From: Trichaptum fuscoviolaceum
Taxonomy: Eukaryota; Basidiomycota; Agaricomycetes; Hymenochaetales; Trichaptaceae
Length of the DNA: 64,000 bases
Direction: 5' to 3'
Assembly (NCBI GenBank): GCA_910574455.1
Contig: CAJSYZ010000003.1
Span: 4,339,250-4,403,249, forward strand
Positions within the stretch are counted from its first letter, which is position 1; every line of letters starts with the position of its first letter. The translations under genes were made by a program, and so were the position numbers. The notes beneath the pieces were generated by a model. The model was not told the origin of the DNA, did no database searches, and saw only the letters and a program-made list of their open reading frames with translations. Positions 1 to 11,600 of this stretch are shown in pieces.

Positions 1-2
1 AG

Positions 3-119
3 ATGAAATTTGCCAGGGATATTCTCAATCGGATCAACGCTAATTATCCCCGTGCAGTTCAAGTTGTTCAGGGATGGGAGTATCGTCAACAGAGTAGAGG
101 TCGTGCGCGGAGGAGTTAA
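3..119 (+). CDS. C-terminal end of an unidentified gene (partial)
   Basis: An open frame of 38 codons runs from the window edge to a TAA at 117-119. It ends in a basic Gly/Arg tail (QQSRGRARRS). The first in-frame ATG (3-5) is probably internal, because the gene most likely starts upstream of the window. The peptide contains an amphipathic stretch (FARDILNRINANYP) followed by VVQGWEYRQQ. I do not recognise the family. It converges tail-to-tail with the velvet gene, with only about 220 bp between the two stop codons, which fits a shared terminator region. That these last codons are a real exon is inferred from sensible composition only. Confidence 0.4.
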   Translation: MKFARDILNRINANYPRAVQVVQGWEYRQQSRGRARRS

Positions 120-341
120 ATACCGGTGCATAGTACTCAATATTTCAATAATTTAATTGCTTTCGTATAACATTCATCGTGCCAATAAAGAGGACAACTA
201 TAACATTAATGACTAAACCTAAGGAGAGGAAAACAAGAAAATCGCTACAAAACAGACATTTGGTCCCAAGAGGACAAGAATTAAGTCTACAACAATAAAC
301 AGTCCGCAAAACCTTGAAGAGGGTGACATTGAGAAAAAAAC

Positions 342-2384
342 CTATGAATTGTCGGACTCGTCCCCAGATCCAACCGATTCTCCTCGTCGCCTTCGACGGT
401 CACCTTGACGTGAGCCATGTCGATTACGCTACAAGCAATTAAAACAGCCGCATGATGAACGAAAACTGGAATAAAACTTACTAAAGGTAACTTTTGCCCT
501 TGGTTTCCAAAGGCAATAGACAGCGCGGTCGTATCTAAGGATCAACAATCAGTAACGAGAAGACATGAATGATGCTGAATACAAACCAGGAACACCAGGG
601 AAACGCTTAGCAGAGTAGACGATGAAAGGCTCAGTGAATGTCTGCGCCAAAATTGGCGCAGTGCCGGTCATCACACGAGTAGAACCAGGCTCAGGCGCAG
701 GGTGTCTGTTGCAAAGACTTTGAGTAGATGTAGAAACCTCAAGAGGTCGTCCTACTTACGCTCCAACGTTCATCAAACGTAAACGTAACCTGAACGTGCC
801 TTCAGTCCGTATTGACAAATCCTGGAATAGAAAAAATATGCCAGGCTTGCGATGTTCGTCATTCAGACGGCATGCGTTAGCTGAAAGAGGTCCAACAAGT
901 GTGCGCGTGTAGGTATGTCGAGGGAGTGGCATCGTCGACGGCGCAGGTGAGGGGGGTGCTGTCTGACTCTGGTTTTGATTCTGATTTTGACTGTTTGTGG
1001 TATTCTGGCTTGTACTATGCGTAGGAGGGGAAGACTGAGGGGAACTGTGTGCAGGAGGTGCGGGAGGTGGTGGGGCATATGCATGGTGACCAGGAGGAGG
1101 GCCGTAAGGTTGGGTGGCATACAACGGACCACCGTCAACGGGAGGAGGCGGAGGTCCGTAACCTTCGTAAGGGGGAGGAGCGGGAGCTGAGGGAGGAGCT
1201 ATAGAAGGATCTGAATAAACTGCAGTAGAGGACTCAGGAGCTGGCCATCCTCGGAACGTACTCATCTCAGGCGCACCTTGCGCAGGCGGTACCGACGAAG
1301 TCGCGGGGTCCTGTTGAGAATGATCGCCGATCCACTGACCTTGAGCCTGTGGTGGCGCAGGTGCGCCCGGTGTGCTAGGCACATTACTCGGCGTACCGGT
1401 ACGATGGAACGAATGAATTGATGGAAGCGGATGGGTTGGGTATCCTGGGTGGTAATGTCCAGGTGGCGGAGGCGGTGGATGTGAATAAGGAGTGTAACCC
1501 CACGCAGAGTGATCTGGATGAGGCGCGTACATAGGATGCGGTGGCGGGTAGGCTGCTAAAGTTGGATCCGGCATCCCAGGAGTGTGTGGAGGGGGCGGCT
1601 GCGCGGAAAAGTTTCCGTACGGGGACTGATGGTGTGGATGGGTGTGCGAAGCATACGCCGACCCAGGGGGCGGGAGAGCTTGGAGGGAGGGCTGATTTCG
1701 ACATTACACGGCGCGTGAAAAAATCAAATTAGCAACGCAAGACGCACCACGGGAGTGATCAGCGGGAAAAAATTCACACACGCAAATCATCGATGTTAGC
1801 AAGTTTTTCCGCTTGTTTTCAGGCAGGCGTGCTCACCTGTGAGGCTTGAGAATCAGGACGCTGCGACGAAGTCGGACCAAATGGTGGTGCACTCGGCGCA
1901 GTCCCACGTCGCCGTGGTTTTGTGACGTGCGTCGGTATGTAGCGATCTGCGGACGACGGGTGTAAGACGAGATTCATCTCGTGTTTCGCATCTTGAGACC
2001 AAAGGTCCACAGTCACGACGAAGAATGCCACATCTATTTCACTAATGCCAGGAATCAGGAATAGCTTTTGTTTAGACGGGGATATGTGGACATACTCTAC
2101 GTCCACGATACTGTTATCTTCTTGTTTAACAATCATCTTTGCTACCGCTGCTGGCGCTAGTGGTCGTCGATCCTGTCACAATTGAGAGGATATCAGTAAA
2201 ACCTTGGCTTAAGAAAGGCCAAGAGATAGGTTATTGGACGGACCTTGTCTCCGAATCCACACATTCGGGCACGTATCGGATTTTGCAGCACTTCAAGAGA
2301 GTAGTGTCTGGTGGAAAGCGAGTACATGTTCACCGTCGCGCTCGACACAGAACGTAGGACATGACGAACTTGTTTCCATGCCAT
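342..2384 (-). CDS. velB: VelB-type velvet-domain transcriptional regulator
   Basis: Fungal velvet proteins are NF-kB-like DNA-binding regulators; VelB pairs with VeA or VosA to couple development and secondary metabolism. Velvet blocks appear in order on the minus strand: NPIRARMCGFGDK (about 2310-2246), DRRPLAP after an intron, FFVVTVDLWS and EMNLVLHPSS (2136-1838), then GIFFLFQDLSIRTEGTFRLR (about 840-770), TFTEPFIVYSAKRFPGVP (about 620-565) and TALSIAFGNQGQKLPL (about 530-485). A Pro/Tyr/Gln-rich insert of roughly 250 residues (about 1700-900) splits the velvet domain. Such an insert is the hallmark of VelB rather than VeA or VosA. At least five introns have GT/AG ends. The last short exon gives a basic GDRRRRGES-type tail and a TAG at 342-344. 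The start is uncertain: I used the ATG at 2384, but an upstream exon is possible. Confidence 0.82.
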
Positions 2385-3900
2385 GAGCCCCAGTGCTGCT
2401 CATTGCTCTCACTCGATGAACTCGAAGATGTTCGGTGGGCGGCAGTAGCTGTGCTGGTGCGCCTGGTGTTGATTGCTTGGATCATAGTGAGTGATGTATG
2501 TCGAGCACAGTTGACCTCGAGTGCGTCGAGGACGAGCCACGGACGCTGCGCGCCTATGCAGGAAGCTATACAAGTGTTGGAAGAGCGGAGGATAAAGCAG
2601 CAGCGGTCACGGATTATTAAAGAGAGCTCGAGCGACGGGGGCGGTTACGAGCCTTCTCACGTTGATGGCTGTCACGGTCGAGCAAAGGAGGGAAACGAGC
2701 CCGACCCAAGGAACGGGATATCTCGAAATTCTGGGCTGCTGGTGTGATTTGACCAATATAAACCAGAATGCGACAAGAATTGGCCTGATCCGCGGTTTCC
2801 AGAGTAAAAAAAGGGGCTGAAAGACTCAAGACAAGCCCAGGACACGTCCCGGGCGTCGTGTACGGTGAGCAGATGGTGGTGGTCGACTTACAAGACGTCG
2901 GGGACCAGTGCAAGATGGCTGTAGTGAATTGACTATTGCCTAAAACAGAGGGCGCGCCGAACTCGGCTTGACCGTTCCACTCTTCCGGCGTTCCGTGGCC
3001 TCAGCCACGTGCTTCCCATTTTCAACTGCCAGACTCTTTCACTCCCTCCACCATGTTCTCCTTCTGCTCTTGCCATTGCCTTCAGTCTCACCGGTCCAGC
3101 GTACACGATATCTCACAACGGCGTTAGCCATACTCTCAATCTGGGGATGACATCTCTTCTATCAATACTCCTCGGAGAGCGCCCTGGGATACTTAAACCA
3201 GATCTCTGGTTGGTCAATCCGTTATTCTGGATTGTTACGAGATGTCCTGAGAGTTCTACCACAATCCCTCAACTTACGAGGCCAGTTAGCCTATAACATT
3301 TCGTCAAATGATGCTCGTTCTCTGAAAATCCTGGGAGCCCTCGAAATCGTCGGTTTTCGACAATAGCACCACAACGGTGTGGTCGTGTACTAAGCGGGTT
3401 TGTACTTCGTTAAACTCTACGCTCTTTCAATGCTTGCCTCATGCACATATCCCTTGGTTCAGCGCTCATGTCCGTTCGTCGTTCTTACACATGAATTATT
3501 TCAAGGCTACCTATTCAATTCAGCATCATGGGTTTCTGTGCTTCGGCGGAGTTAAACCAATTTACTGAATAACAACGATAGGGGATTTTCTACACTAACG
3601 GCGATACAGACTTACTGGCCAAAATCTTTACTAGCTGCACAATGGCAACCTCGCCCAGTCGTACCCCTCTTCCGAACCCGAGCTCTTTGCGCTACGAAAT
3701 GGATTTATGCATTTATGTGGACTTGATTGGAACTACCTACCGGTTACTATCGATAAGCTGTTGTAAAGAATGGCTTCGCCGTCACCGTTGACCGCGGTCT
3801 TATTCAGGAACCTTTTAGCGTGGACGTACCTGTTTTCCAACAACCATCGCTTCTGCAGACAATGTTATAATTAAACTCTCCTCCTAGAACCCTTTCTCTG
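2385..3900. other. Stretch without a convincing gene
   Basis: Only short unrelated open frames are seen. One plus-strand segment (about 3768-3872) reads plausibly in more than one frame. A possible acceptor (CTCCTCCTAG at about 3879-3888) leads into a frame that stays open across the empty site of the foldback element at 3910-4759, so the remains of a plus-strand gene may lie here. No family was recognised. Confidence 0.3.
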
Positions 3901-3909
3901 GATTTGGCT
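3901..3909 (+). repeat. Target-site duplication, left copy (9 bp)
   Basis: GATTTGGCT lies directly before the left TIR and is repeated directly after the right TIR at 4760-4768. Confidence 0.85.
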
Positions 3910-4144
3910 CAACCTCGTTCCCAGGGGCCGTCAGAGCCGGCTTCCATAAGTAGCTTACCGTCGGAATGTCCTAATTAGTGTTTGCAACAAACAAGACATA
4001 ACTTAACGGAAATGGAAAGCCGTCTCTGACGGCCCCTGGAAGAAGAGCAGACGTAAGCAAGTCCGCCCAACGCGCGGCAAACACAAAAAAACACCCCGCT
4101 CGCAGCACGGGCAATTCCGAAGGGCGGGAAGCGTGGGATATTTT
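3910..4144 (+). repeat. Left TIR of the Mutator-like element
   Basis: This arm pairs over its full 235 bp with 4525-4759. It also contains a nested inverted repeat: the segment from CCAGGGGCCGTCAGAG (about 3920) is complementary, with one or two mismatches, to a segment ending CTGACGGCCCCTGG (about 4039). Each arm can therefore fold on itself. Confidence 0.85.
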
Positions 4145-4184
4145 AAGTCTTTATCCGGCACATGAAGTCTTTATCTGGCACATG
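4145..4184 (+). repeat. Two tandem 20-bp units inside the Mutator-like element
   Basis: The unit AAGTCTTTATCYGGCACATG occurs twice head to tail with one mismatch, just inside the left TIR. It is a possible subterminal protein-binding repeat. Confidence 0.7.
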
Positions 4185-4524
4185 AAGACTCATTGGCTTT
4201 GGGTTCATGCATTTAGTCTCCTTGACTCAACATACTTAACTATAGAGCTAATAATATGTGAGAATGTAATTTGGAGTAGATTGATTCTCCTTGATATACA
4301 GGTGTTCAGATGTTATCTGCAGTGAGATTACAGATTACATGTCACTGTCCATACAAAACAGATTTGATGCTATATTAATGTAATTTATGACATTCAGAGC
4401 TCTCACTACATGTATATAGATTATTTTAAGTGTCTCCAACTTGAAATAGAGGGAAAAGGATAAAGTATTTCACCAGATGATGTGTTTTAAGAGCATGATA
4501 TATGCATCTGCCTAAACAAGAAGG

Positions 4525-4759
4525 AAAATATCCCACGCTTCCCGCCCTTCGGAATTGCCCGTGCTGCGAGCGGGGTGTTTTTTTGTGTTTGCCGCGCGTT
4601 GGGCGGACTTGCTTACGTCTGCTCTTCTTCCAGGGGCCGTCAGAGACGGCTTTCCATTTCCGTTAAGTTATGTCTTGTTTGTTGCAAACACTAATTAGGA
4701 CATTCCGACGGTAAGCTACTTATGGAAGCCGGCTCTGACGGCCCCTGGGAACGAGGTTG
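4525..4759 (-). repeat. Right TIR of the Mutator-like element
   Basis: Reverse complement of 3910-4144, followed by the second copy of the 9-bp duplication at 4760-4768. Confidence 0.85.
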
Positions 4760-4768
4760 GATTTGGCT
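4760..4768 (+). repeat. Target-site duplication, right copy (9 bp)
   Basis: GATTTGGCT, identical to 3901-3909. Confidence 0.85.
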
Positions 4769-4969
4769 GCGCTTCCGCTCGCTTACATGGAAAGTTACGA
4801 CCTCATACAGAAGTTCGCATGCCACACGACTATGCGTGATGGCAGCGCCATGCTCTACATTGTGTCCCTTTCCGCGAAGCATTGCTATCAACATCGGTAC
4901 GAGCTCTCGCCACTCGTGTTGGTGAAACGTGCTCAAGAAGATGTTTGTTTCGATGGGCTCGGTAGCTAA
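4769..4969 (+). other. Possible exon remnant downstream of the Mutator-like insertion
   Basis: The frame here (…LPLAYMESYDLIQKFACH… to GLGS and a TAA at 4967-4969) is open from before the insertion if the element and one duplication copy are removed: ACC CTT TCT CTG precedes GAT TTG GCT. The residue mix looks protein-like, but I recognise no family and no upstream exon. It may be the end of a gene disrupted by the element, or chance. Confidence 0.25.
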
Positions 4970-5096
4970 TTCTTAAGTCAATCAGGTACAATTGGCTTAT
5001 CAGCTACTATCTTCCCGGGATTTGCCTTCATGCAGAACGGCTGCAGCAGGGTCAGCAGCTGCTGCCGGCTCGCTGTTCCTTGTTACCGCCTGGAGG

Positions 5097-5117
5097 TACA
5101 TCACGAAAGTTGAATTT
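5097..5117 (+). repeat. Left terminal inverted repeat candidate
   Basis: Begins TACATCACGAAAGT and pairs with 22232-22252 in inverted orientation with two mismatches. It lies about 530 bp beyond the DUF6698 stop codon. Confidence 0.45.
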
Positions 5118-5530
5118 TGCTTGCGGGTACATTGTAATAGACTTGTAAAGCCGATATTGAATGTAATGGTCCGCCATACTTGCAGACAGATGATCATGCT
5201 ATGTTGACTCTTTACCCACGCTGGAAATATGGCGGCGCATTGCAACGTTGCGCCATATTGCGGAGTTTCAACACATGACGACACATGGTAACGTGAGGCA
5301 AGATTGTACCGTCTGCACATATTGTACAACGGCGAAATATTTCATGAGCTTACATGACAATGCCATATGGTATACCAGTGTCATATGATGGTTTTGAGCT
5401 ATATTGCGTAGGATTACAATATACTGTACATATTGCATCAAAGTGCCATATGGTATAGTAGCGTCATATTTTGGTAACGAGGCATATGACCAGATCATAC
5501 GATAGCGGTAACTCAAATATAGACAGCTCG
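5118..5530. repeat. Subterminal region rich in short dyads
   Basis: Contains the dyad GGCGCATTGCAACGTTGCGCC inside a longer ATATGGCG…CGCCATAT palindrome (about 5227-5257), two copies of TGCCATATGGTATA (about 5371 and 5444), and ATGGTCCGCCA (about 5166). The last motif and CGCCATATTG recur near the right end at 21930-22230. No coding frame was accepted here. Confidence 0.45.
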
Positions 5531-5648
5531 GAAAAGCCCGTCATCACACCATAAATAGCACATTAGAAATCATTCTGTATTTGGTTCTATTGACACGTAA
5601 GCAACAAATTTTACTATTGGTCGTTTTGTCGAGCGCGCCCCCCGCAAA

Positions 5649-8600
5649 TTATTCCTGCGCTTCCCTATCGCGTCGAGCCAGAGCTCGCTGGTACATCTGA
5701 TACGCCAGACAGTCCGGGGGGAACATCTCCTCGTTAGTAAGGATAGAGCCGGAGTCATCGAGTTGTTCCCCATACACACGTCTACTCATAATCAGCAATG
5801 AAATCTGTTCCGAGAAAAAAATAGACGTACTTGTTCCACTCGTTTAAAAGATCCTCTTTCCAGGCATCCGTCTGTACGTGATATAGCTGAAGAATCGCAT
5901 TGTAATATGCGATATAGTTGAAATGACGTGATGAAGCCTTAGAGAAAGAGAGAGACGGTTCCGAATGCAGTACAAAATGTGCCTGTAGCGACTAACAGTC
6001 AGTGTGTCAGGAATCCGCCTCAGGTTATTTTATTTCTTTTATTTTTCCTTTATTTTCTTTTACGATCATACTCCGAGTCGGATCCCCGACATGTCCGGTC
6101 CGAAACCGGACTTTCTTTGACTCCGATTCTCTTCCTTTTTGCGTAGATTACTTGCCTGTATGTTTGCAGGCCGCTAGGACAAGCGCCCTGCAAGCAATTC
6201 TCTTTTCTTTCTTTCTTCCGCCACTCCGACTCGAACCTCCGCTCTACCGATGCGGGACCCCGACTAGAGCGGGACCCCGAACTCCGACTTACGTCAGCGG
6301 TATAGGTCGGACCTAGTCGGATCAGGGTCCAGTGGCTTGGTACTGTATAGTTTTTACCTTTGTTCATCAAAACCGCGGATCCCCCTGCGAAGCACTCCAC
6401 TTTTGGCCTCTTGTAAAGTGCTTCTCAGGTGATGTGTTTATCTTTAGCTCTGATGTGTAGAATAGCTTAATTGACTTGTAAAGTGCTTCTCAGAGTGAGA
6501 ACCACCGCTCATTGCGTCCGATCGTCGTCCGTGTCCGATTCAGGGTCTCGAAAGCGAAGGAACCACTCTAGGTCGTAACATTAGGCCAAAAGTTTGTTCT
6601 TTCGACGCCCTGTGATTGCACCGACCGATTTTTGATCCCTCTGAATGGGAAGATTCGGACAAGAAGACTCCGACGAAGATATGACCGACCCGATCAACCC
6701 CGCGCAAGCAGCGCCCGCATCAGGCGCTGCTCCGACTCCGACTCCGGGTGCTGCTCCCCCACAGGCCGCACCGCCGCCCCAGCAGAGCGGAGACCTCCCC
6801 CCAGACGTCCTACAGGCTATCAATGATGCCACCCGACCTCTCCAGTCACACCTGCAGGAGGTGACCGCCGAAAACCAGCGCCTCCACGACTTCATGAACC
6901 TGTTTGTCCGAAATGCGCAGGAAGGCGCAACCCGCACTCCCAAGGGTCCGAAGGTCGGTGCCCCGCCCGCGTTCTATGGACGTACGCCAAAAGATAAGGA
7001 GGCGGAGAGTATCAGCTTTGAGGAGTGGTCGCAGAAGGTCCGACTTTATGTCCGGATGCGCCCCCAGGAGTTTGTAGGCAGTCCGACGATGGCCTGTCTA
7101 TGGGCCGCTTCGCTACTCCGCGGGCCCGCTGAACAATGGGCTCGTCCGCACACAACCGCTGCCCTCGAGGGCACCGGAGTCCCCGCTCTCATGACCGACT
7201 TGGAACTCTTCCTGGCGTCCCTCCAGTCCGCGTTCGGACGTCCGAACATCAAGCGCCACGCCGGACAGGAGCTTATGAAACTGCGCCAGGGCAAGGACAC
7301 GGTGTCGGAGTATGCGGCGAAGTTTCGTGCGTTGCTGGTGGAGTCGGAGGTGGACTGGGGGATGGAGGGGAAGATGCTGGTGTTCAAGACCGGACTCAGC
7401 AGCCAGTTCCGCTACGATCTGGCGAGCAAGGAGATCCGGGAGACGAAGAGCTTCGACCAGTGGGTCCGACTTCTTTGCGAATACGATGAGGACTTGCGTG
7501 CACGTCGGACTGGCTTCAAGCAGAACAACTGGAGTCCGAACTGGGGCTCCCGCTCGCAGACACACCACTCCGCTTCGCGCGGACCGACTCGGGACCCCGA
7601 CGCGATGGACATCGATCGCTTGAGCACCGAAGAGATGATGCGCCGCGGACTCTGCTTCCAGTGCGGTGAGCATGGACACCTGGCTCGAGACTGTCCGCAG
7701 CGGAGCAAGAGATCGAATGGCCGATCAAAGGTGGCTTCACAGACCGCCGCCTCGTCGTCCACCGCTCCGCCCGCCGCCTCTGCGCCCGCCGCCGCTTCCA
7801 AGACACCGACTGCGACCCTCGAGGAAGTCCGCGACGAGACTCCGACCGTGAATGCCGCTCGCACTCCGACCGTTGACGAGATCGCCAAAGCGGTTGCTGC
7901 TGCTCTCAAGAGTCAGGGTTTTTGAGTGGGTCTAGGCGCGCGGTCGTTCCGCCAAAGACCCCGAACCGATTTTCGCTGTTAGATGATGATGTGTCCGATC
8001 CCTCTGTGTACAATCGTACTTCGCTAATACACAAGAGTTTGCGTCGATTCATCCATGTCCCAGTGAGAATAAGTGACGGCCGAAAGATTTTGAGCATGAG
8101 AGCGCTGCTAGACTGCGGTGCATTTTCGGTGATTATCAACCAGAAGTTGGTGCGGAAGTTCGGACTACGTACTCGTCCTCTCGACCGACCGATCAAGGTG
8201 TACAACGCCGACGATTCGCTGAACCAGAGTGGTCCGATTACAGACCAAGTCCGACTTACTCTGGAGATCGGTGGACACAAAGAAGAAGTCGATGCCACAG
8301 TGGCAAACATCGGAGACTATCCGTTGATCATTGGGATAGATTGGCTACACCACCATAACCCGGAGATTGATTGGAACGACGAGACCATCAGCTTTACGCG
8401 ATGCCCGAACGAATGCCGCCCTGTCGAAGCGGCAAGAGTCGTAGAAGCCGGACAACCGCTACCCCGCGCCGTTCGCAAGTTGCGGACCGCGCGATGCAAG
8501 AACAGTCGACAGATGCGACCGCGACCGCAGCCCCATGCGAGAGTCTGTGTTGCGGAAGTCGGTGATGATTCAGATGAGTCGGACAGTGAGTCTGACGACC

Positions 8601-11600
8601 TTGCGAAGATTCCCCCCGGATTTCGGTACTCCGAAAAGTACATGGACATCTACCATGATGCGGAGCAGTTCTATGTGGCGGACGATCCGGACTTTGTGCA
8701 TAAAGTTGCGGCCTCGTATACCTGGTCGCAGGCGATTGCGGAGAAGTCGGCAGTGAAGGAGGGTGACAAGTCCTTCGAGGAGATGGTCCCCCCGCAGTAC
8801 CGCGAGTTTGCGAAGGTGTTTTCGAAGTCAGAGGCCGAACGGTTGCCCGAAAGGAAGCCGTTTGACCATGCGATTGACCTGGAGCCCGGATCGACCCCTT
8901 CGTACAGCAAGATCTATCCGATGGCCCCGGCGGAACGTGCAGCCTTGAAGGAGTTCATTGAGGAGAACCTCCGCAAGGGCTACATCCGTCCGTCGAAGTC
9001 CCCCGCCGCTGCTCCGGTCTTCTTCATCAAGAAGAAGGACGGATCGCTTCGGATGGTCGTCGACTACCGAAAACTCAATGAGATCACTGTCAAAAATCGG
9101 TACCCGCTCCCGCTGACCACCGAACTCATCGATTCCTTGAAGAAGGCCCGCGTTTTCACGAAGCTTGACTTGCGGGCCGGATACAACAATATCCGCATCA
9201 AGGAAGGCGACGAGTGGAAGGCTGCCTTTCGGACTCAGGAGGGCCACTTCGAACCGACCGTTATGACTTTCGGACTTACGAACGCACCCGCTACATTTCA
9301 GCGGATGATGAACGAGCTCTTCAAGGACATGCTGGATGTCATTGTCATTATCTACCTCGATGACATCTGCATTTTTTCGGAGAACGAGTCGGAGCACGAG
9401 GAACACGTTAAGGAGGTACTCCGACGTTTGGAAAAGTATGACCTGTTCTGTAAGCCCGAGAAGTGCGAGTTCCACAAGGACTCCATCGAGTACTTGGGTA
9501 TGATCATTGGCTCTGGAATTATCTCGATGGATCCGAAGAAGGTCGAAGCGGTGGCCGACTGGCCGACTCCGGCGAAGGTGAAGGACATTCAGGCTTTCTT
9601 GGGGTTCGCAAACTTCTACCGACGTTTTATCAAGGACTTCTCGAAGCTGGCGGTTCCCATGACCGAATTGTTGCGGAAGGATGTCCAGTGGCGCTGGACT
9701 ACCCGCCAGCAAGAGTCCTTCGATGGTCTGAAGAAGAAGTTTGCTGAGGCACCGGTCCTTGCGATGCCCGACCTTGAGAAACCCTTCATCCTCGAATGCG
9801 ATGCTTCGGACTTCGCGACCGGAGCGGTACTTTCGCAGATCGGACCAGACGGTGACATTCACCCAGTGGCCTACTATTCGAAGTCCCTGGGCGATGCGGA
9901 GAGGAACTATGAGATCCATGACAAGGAGCTTCTAGCCATCGTCCGAGCCTTGGACGAGTGGCGGCACTATCTCGAAGGAAGTCCGCACAAAATCGATATT
10001 GTGTCGGACCACCGAAATCTGCTCTTCTTTGCGGAAGCCCGAAACCTTACGAGACGCCAGGCCCGCTGGAGCTTGTTCCTCAGCCGTTTTGACTTTCTGA
10101 TCCGTCACCGCCCCGGCCGACTTGGTGGAAAGCCGGATGCCTTGTCCAGGCGCGAAGATCTTCGTCCTGACGGACCGGACAATACGAACAAGGTCCTGCT
10201 GGACACGAACCGCTTCTATACGTTGGCGATGCGACGAGGGATGGTCCGGGCAGAGGGGGATACGGAGTTGTTGCGAAGGATTCGGGAGTCCGAGAGGTTT
10301 GATGAGGAATTGGTCGAGGCGATTGAGAAGGTGAAGGAAGGGGCTCCGCGCGCGCTGGCGAACGATTTGGAGGAGTGGAACACGGAGGATGGGCTGCTGC
10401 TGTACCGGGGTAAGGTCTATGTGCCGAAGGACGAGGAGATCCGCCGCGATATCGTCAAGTTACACCATGATTCGCTTCCGGTCGGACATCCGGGTCGTTG
10501 GAAGACCTACGAGTTGGTGAGTCGGAACTATTGGTGGCCTGGTATGTCTACCTTCGTCGAGCGGTACGTGTCGGGCTGTGACACTTGTATGCGGACAAAG
10601 AACATCCCGCAACGTCCGGTTGGTCCGCTTCAGCCCAACGAAGTACCAGATGGACCGTGGCAGGTCATTTCATGCGATTTCATCACACAGCTGCCACAGT
10701 CCGGCGAATACGACGCCATCTTTGTGGTTGTAGACCGACTCACCAAGCAGGCCCATTTCATACCGACGACCTCGGATATTGACTCCGCGCGGACGGCCGA
10801 CTTGTTTGTGTCCGAAGTCTGGAAACACCATGGCACGCCGCGCAAAGTCATTTCGGACCGGGGTACACAGTTCGTGTCCCGGTTTATGAAGGCGGTACTC
10901 CACCGACTCGGTATTGAGGGCGCAACGTCGACATCCTTCCACCCGCAAACGGACGGTCAGACCGAGCGGGTGAACCAGGAGTTGGAACAGTATCTCCGCG
11001 CGTTCACGGACGTCCGACAGGAAAATTGGTCGGAGTTGCTGCCCATGGCGGAGTTTGCGCACAACACACGAGCGCACTCCGCTACCAAGGTGTCTCCCTT
11101 CGCACTGCTCTATGGATACGACCCCGAGTTCACTATTGTACCGAGTGCCGGACTTTCGACGGTTCCAGCTGCGGATGACCGACTCGACCTGCTTCAGAAG
11201 GCTCAGGAGGACGCTCGCGCGGCCCTCGAAGTCGCAGCGGAGCGGATGAAGCGGTACTACGACCAGGGACATGCAGACACACCGGACATCCGACCAGGAG
11301 ACAAGGTATGGCTCGACGCACGGAATATCGCAATACCGGGCACGCGCAAGCTGAATCCGCGGAGACTCGGACCCTACACGGTTTTGCGGAAGATCGGACT
11401 CTTGAATTACGAGCTTCAGCTGCCTGCGACTATGCGGATTCACCCAGTGTTCCATGTGTCGCTTCTCACGAAGTATACACCGGACACCATTCCTGGTCGC
11501 GTCCAGACACCGCCAGAGCCCGTAAACGTCGACGGCGACATTGAATACGAAGTATCCGAAGTCCTTAATTCGCGCCGAAGCGGTCGAGGTCGGACTCTGC

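Larger units (their letters stand above)
3910..4759. mobile_element. Mutator-like foldback element (MITE) with 235-bp TIRs
   Basis: The two 235-bp arms (3910-4144 and 4525-4759) are exact reverse complements as far as I could compare them base by base. The ends are CAACCTCGTTCCC and GGGAACGAGGTTG. The element is flanked by the 9-bp direct repeat GATTTGGCT (3901-3909 and 4760-4768). Long TIRs with a 9-bp target duplication match the Mutator (MULE) superfamily. The 380-bp centre is AT-rich and has no transposase frame, so the element is non-autonomous. Identical arms suggest recent activity or a recent origin. Confidence 0.85.

Noticed and set aside
6581..6600. tRNA-primed PBS for Gypsy-1
   Set aside because: The site does not begin with TGG, and the 11-nt match to the element's own LTR explains it better.
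7113..11455. Long antisense open frames under gag and pol of Gypsy-1 (for example 8828-9919 minus)
   Set aside because: They mirror GC-rich coding sequence of gag-pol and have no domain resemblance of their own.
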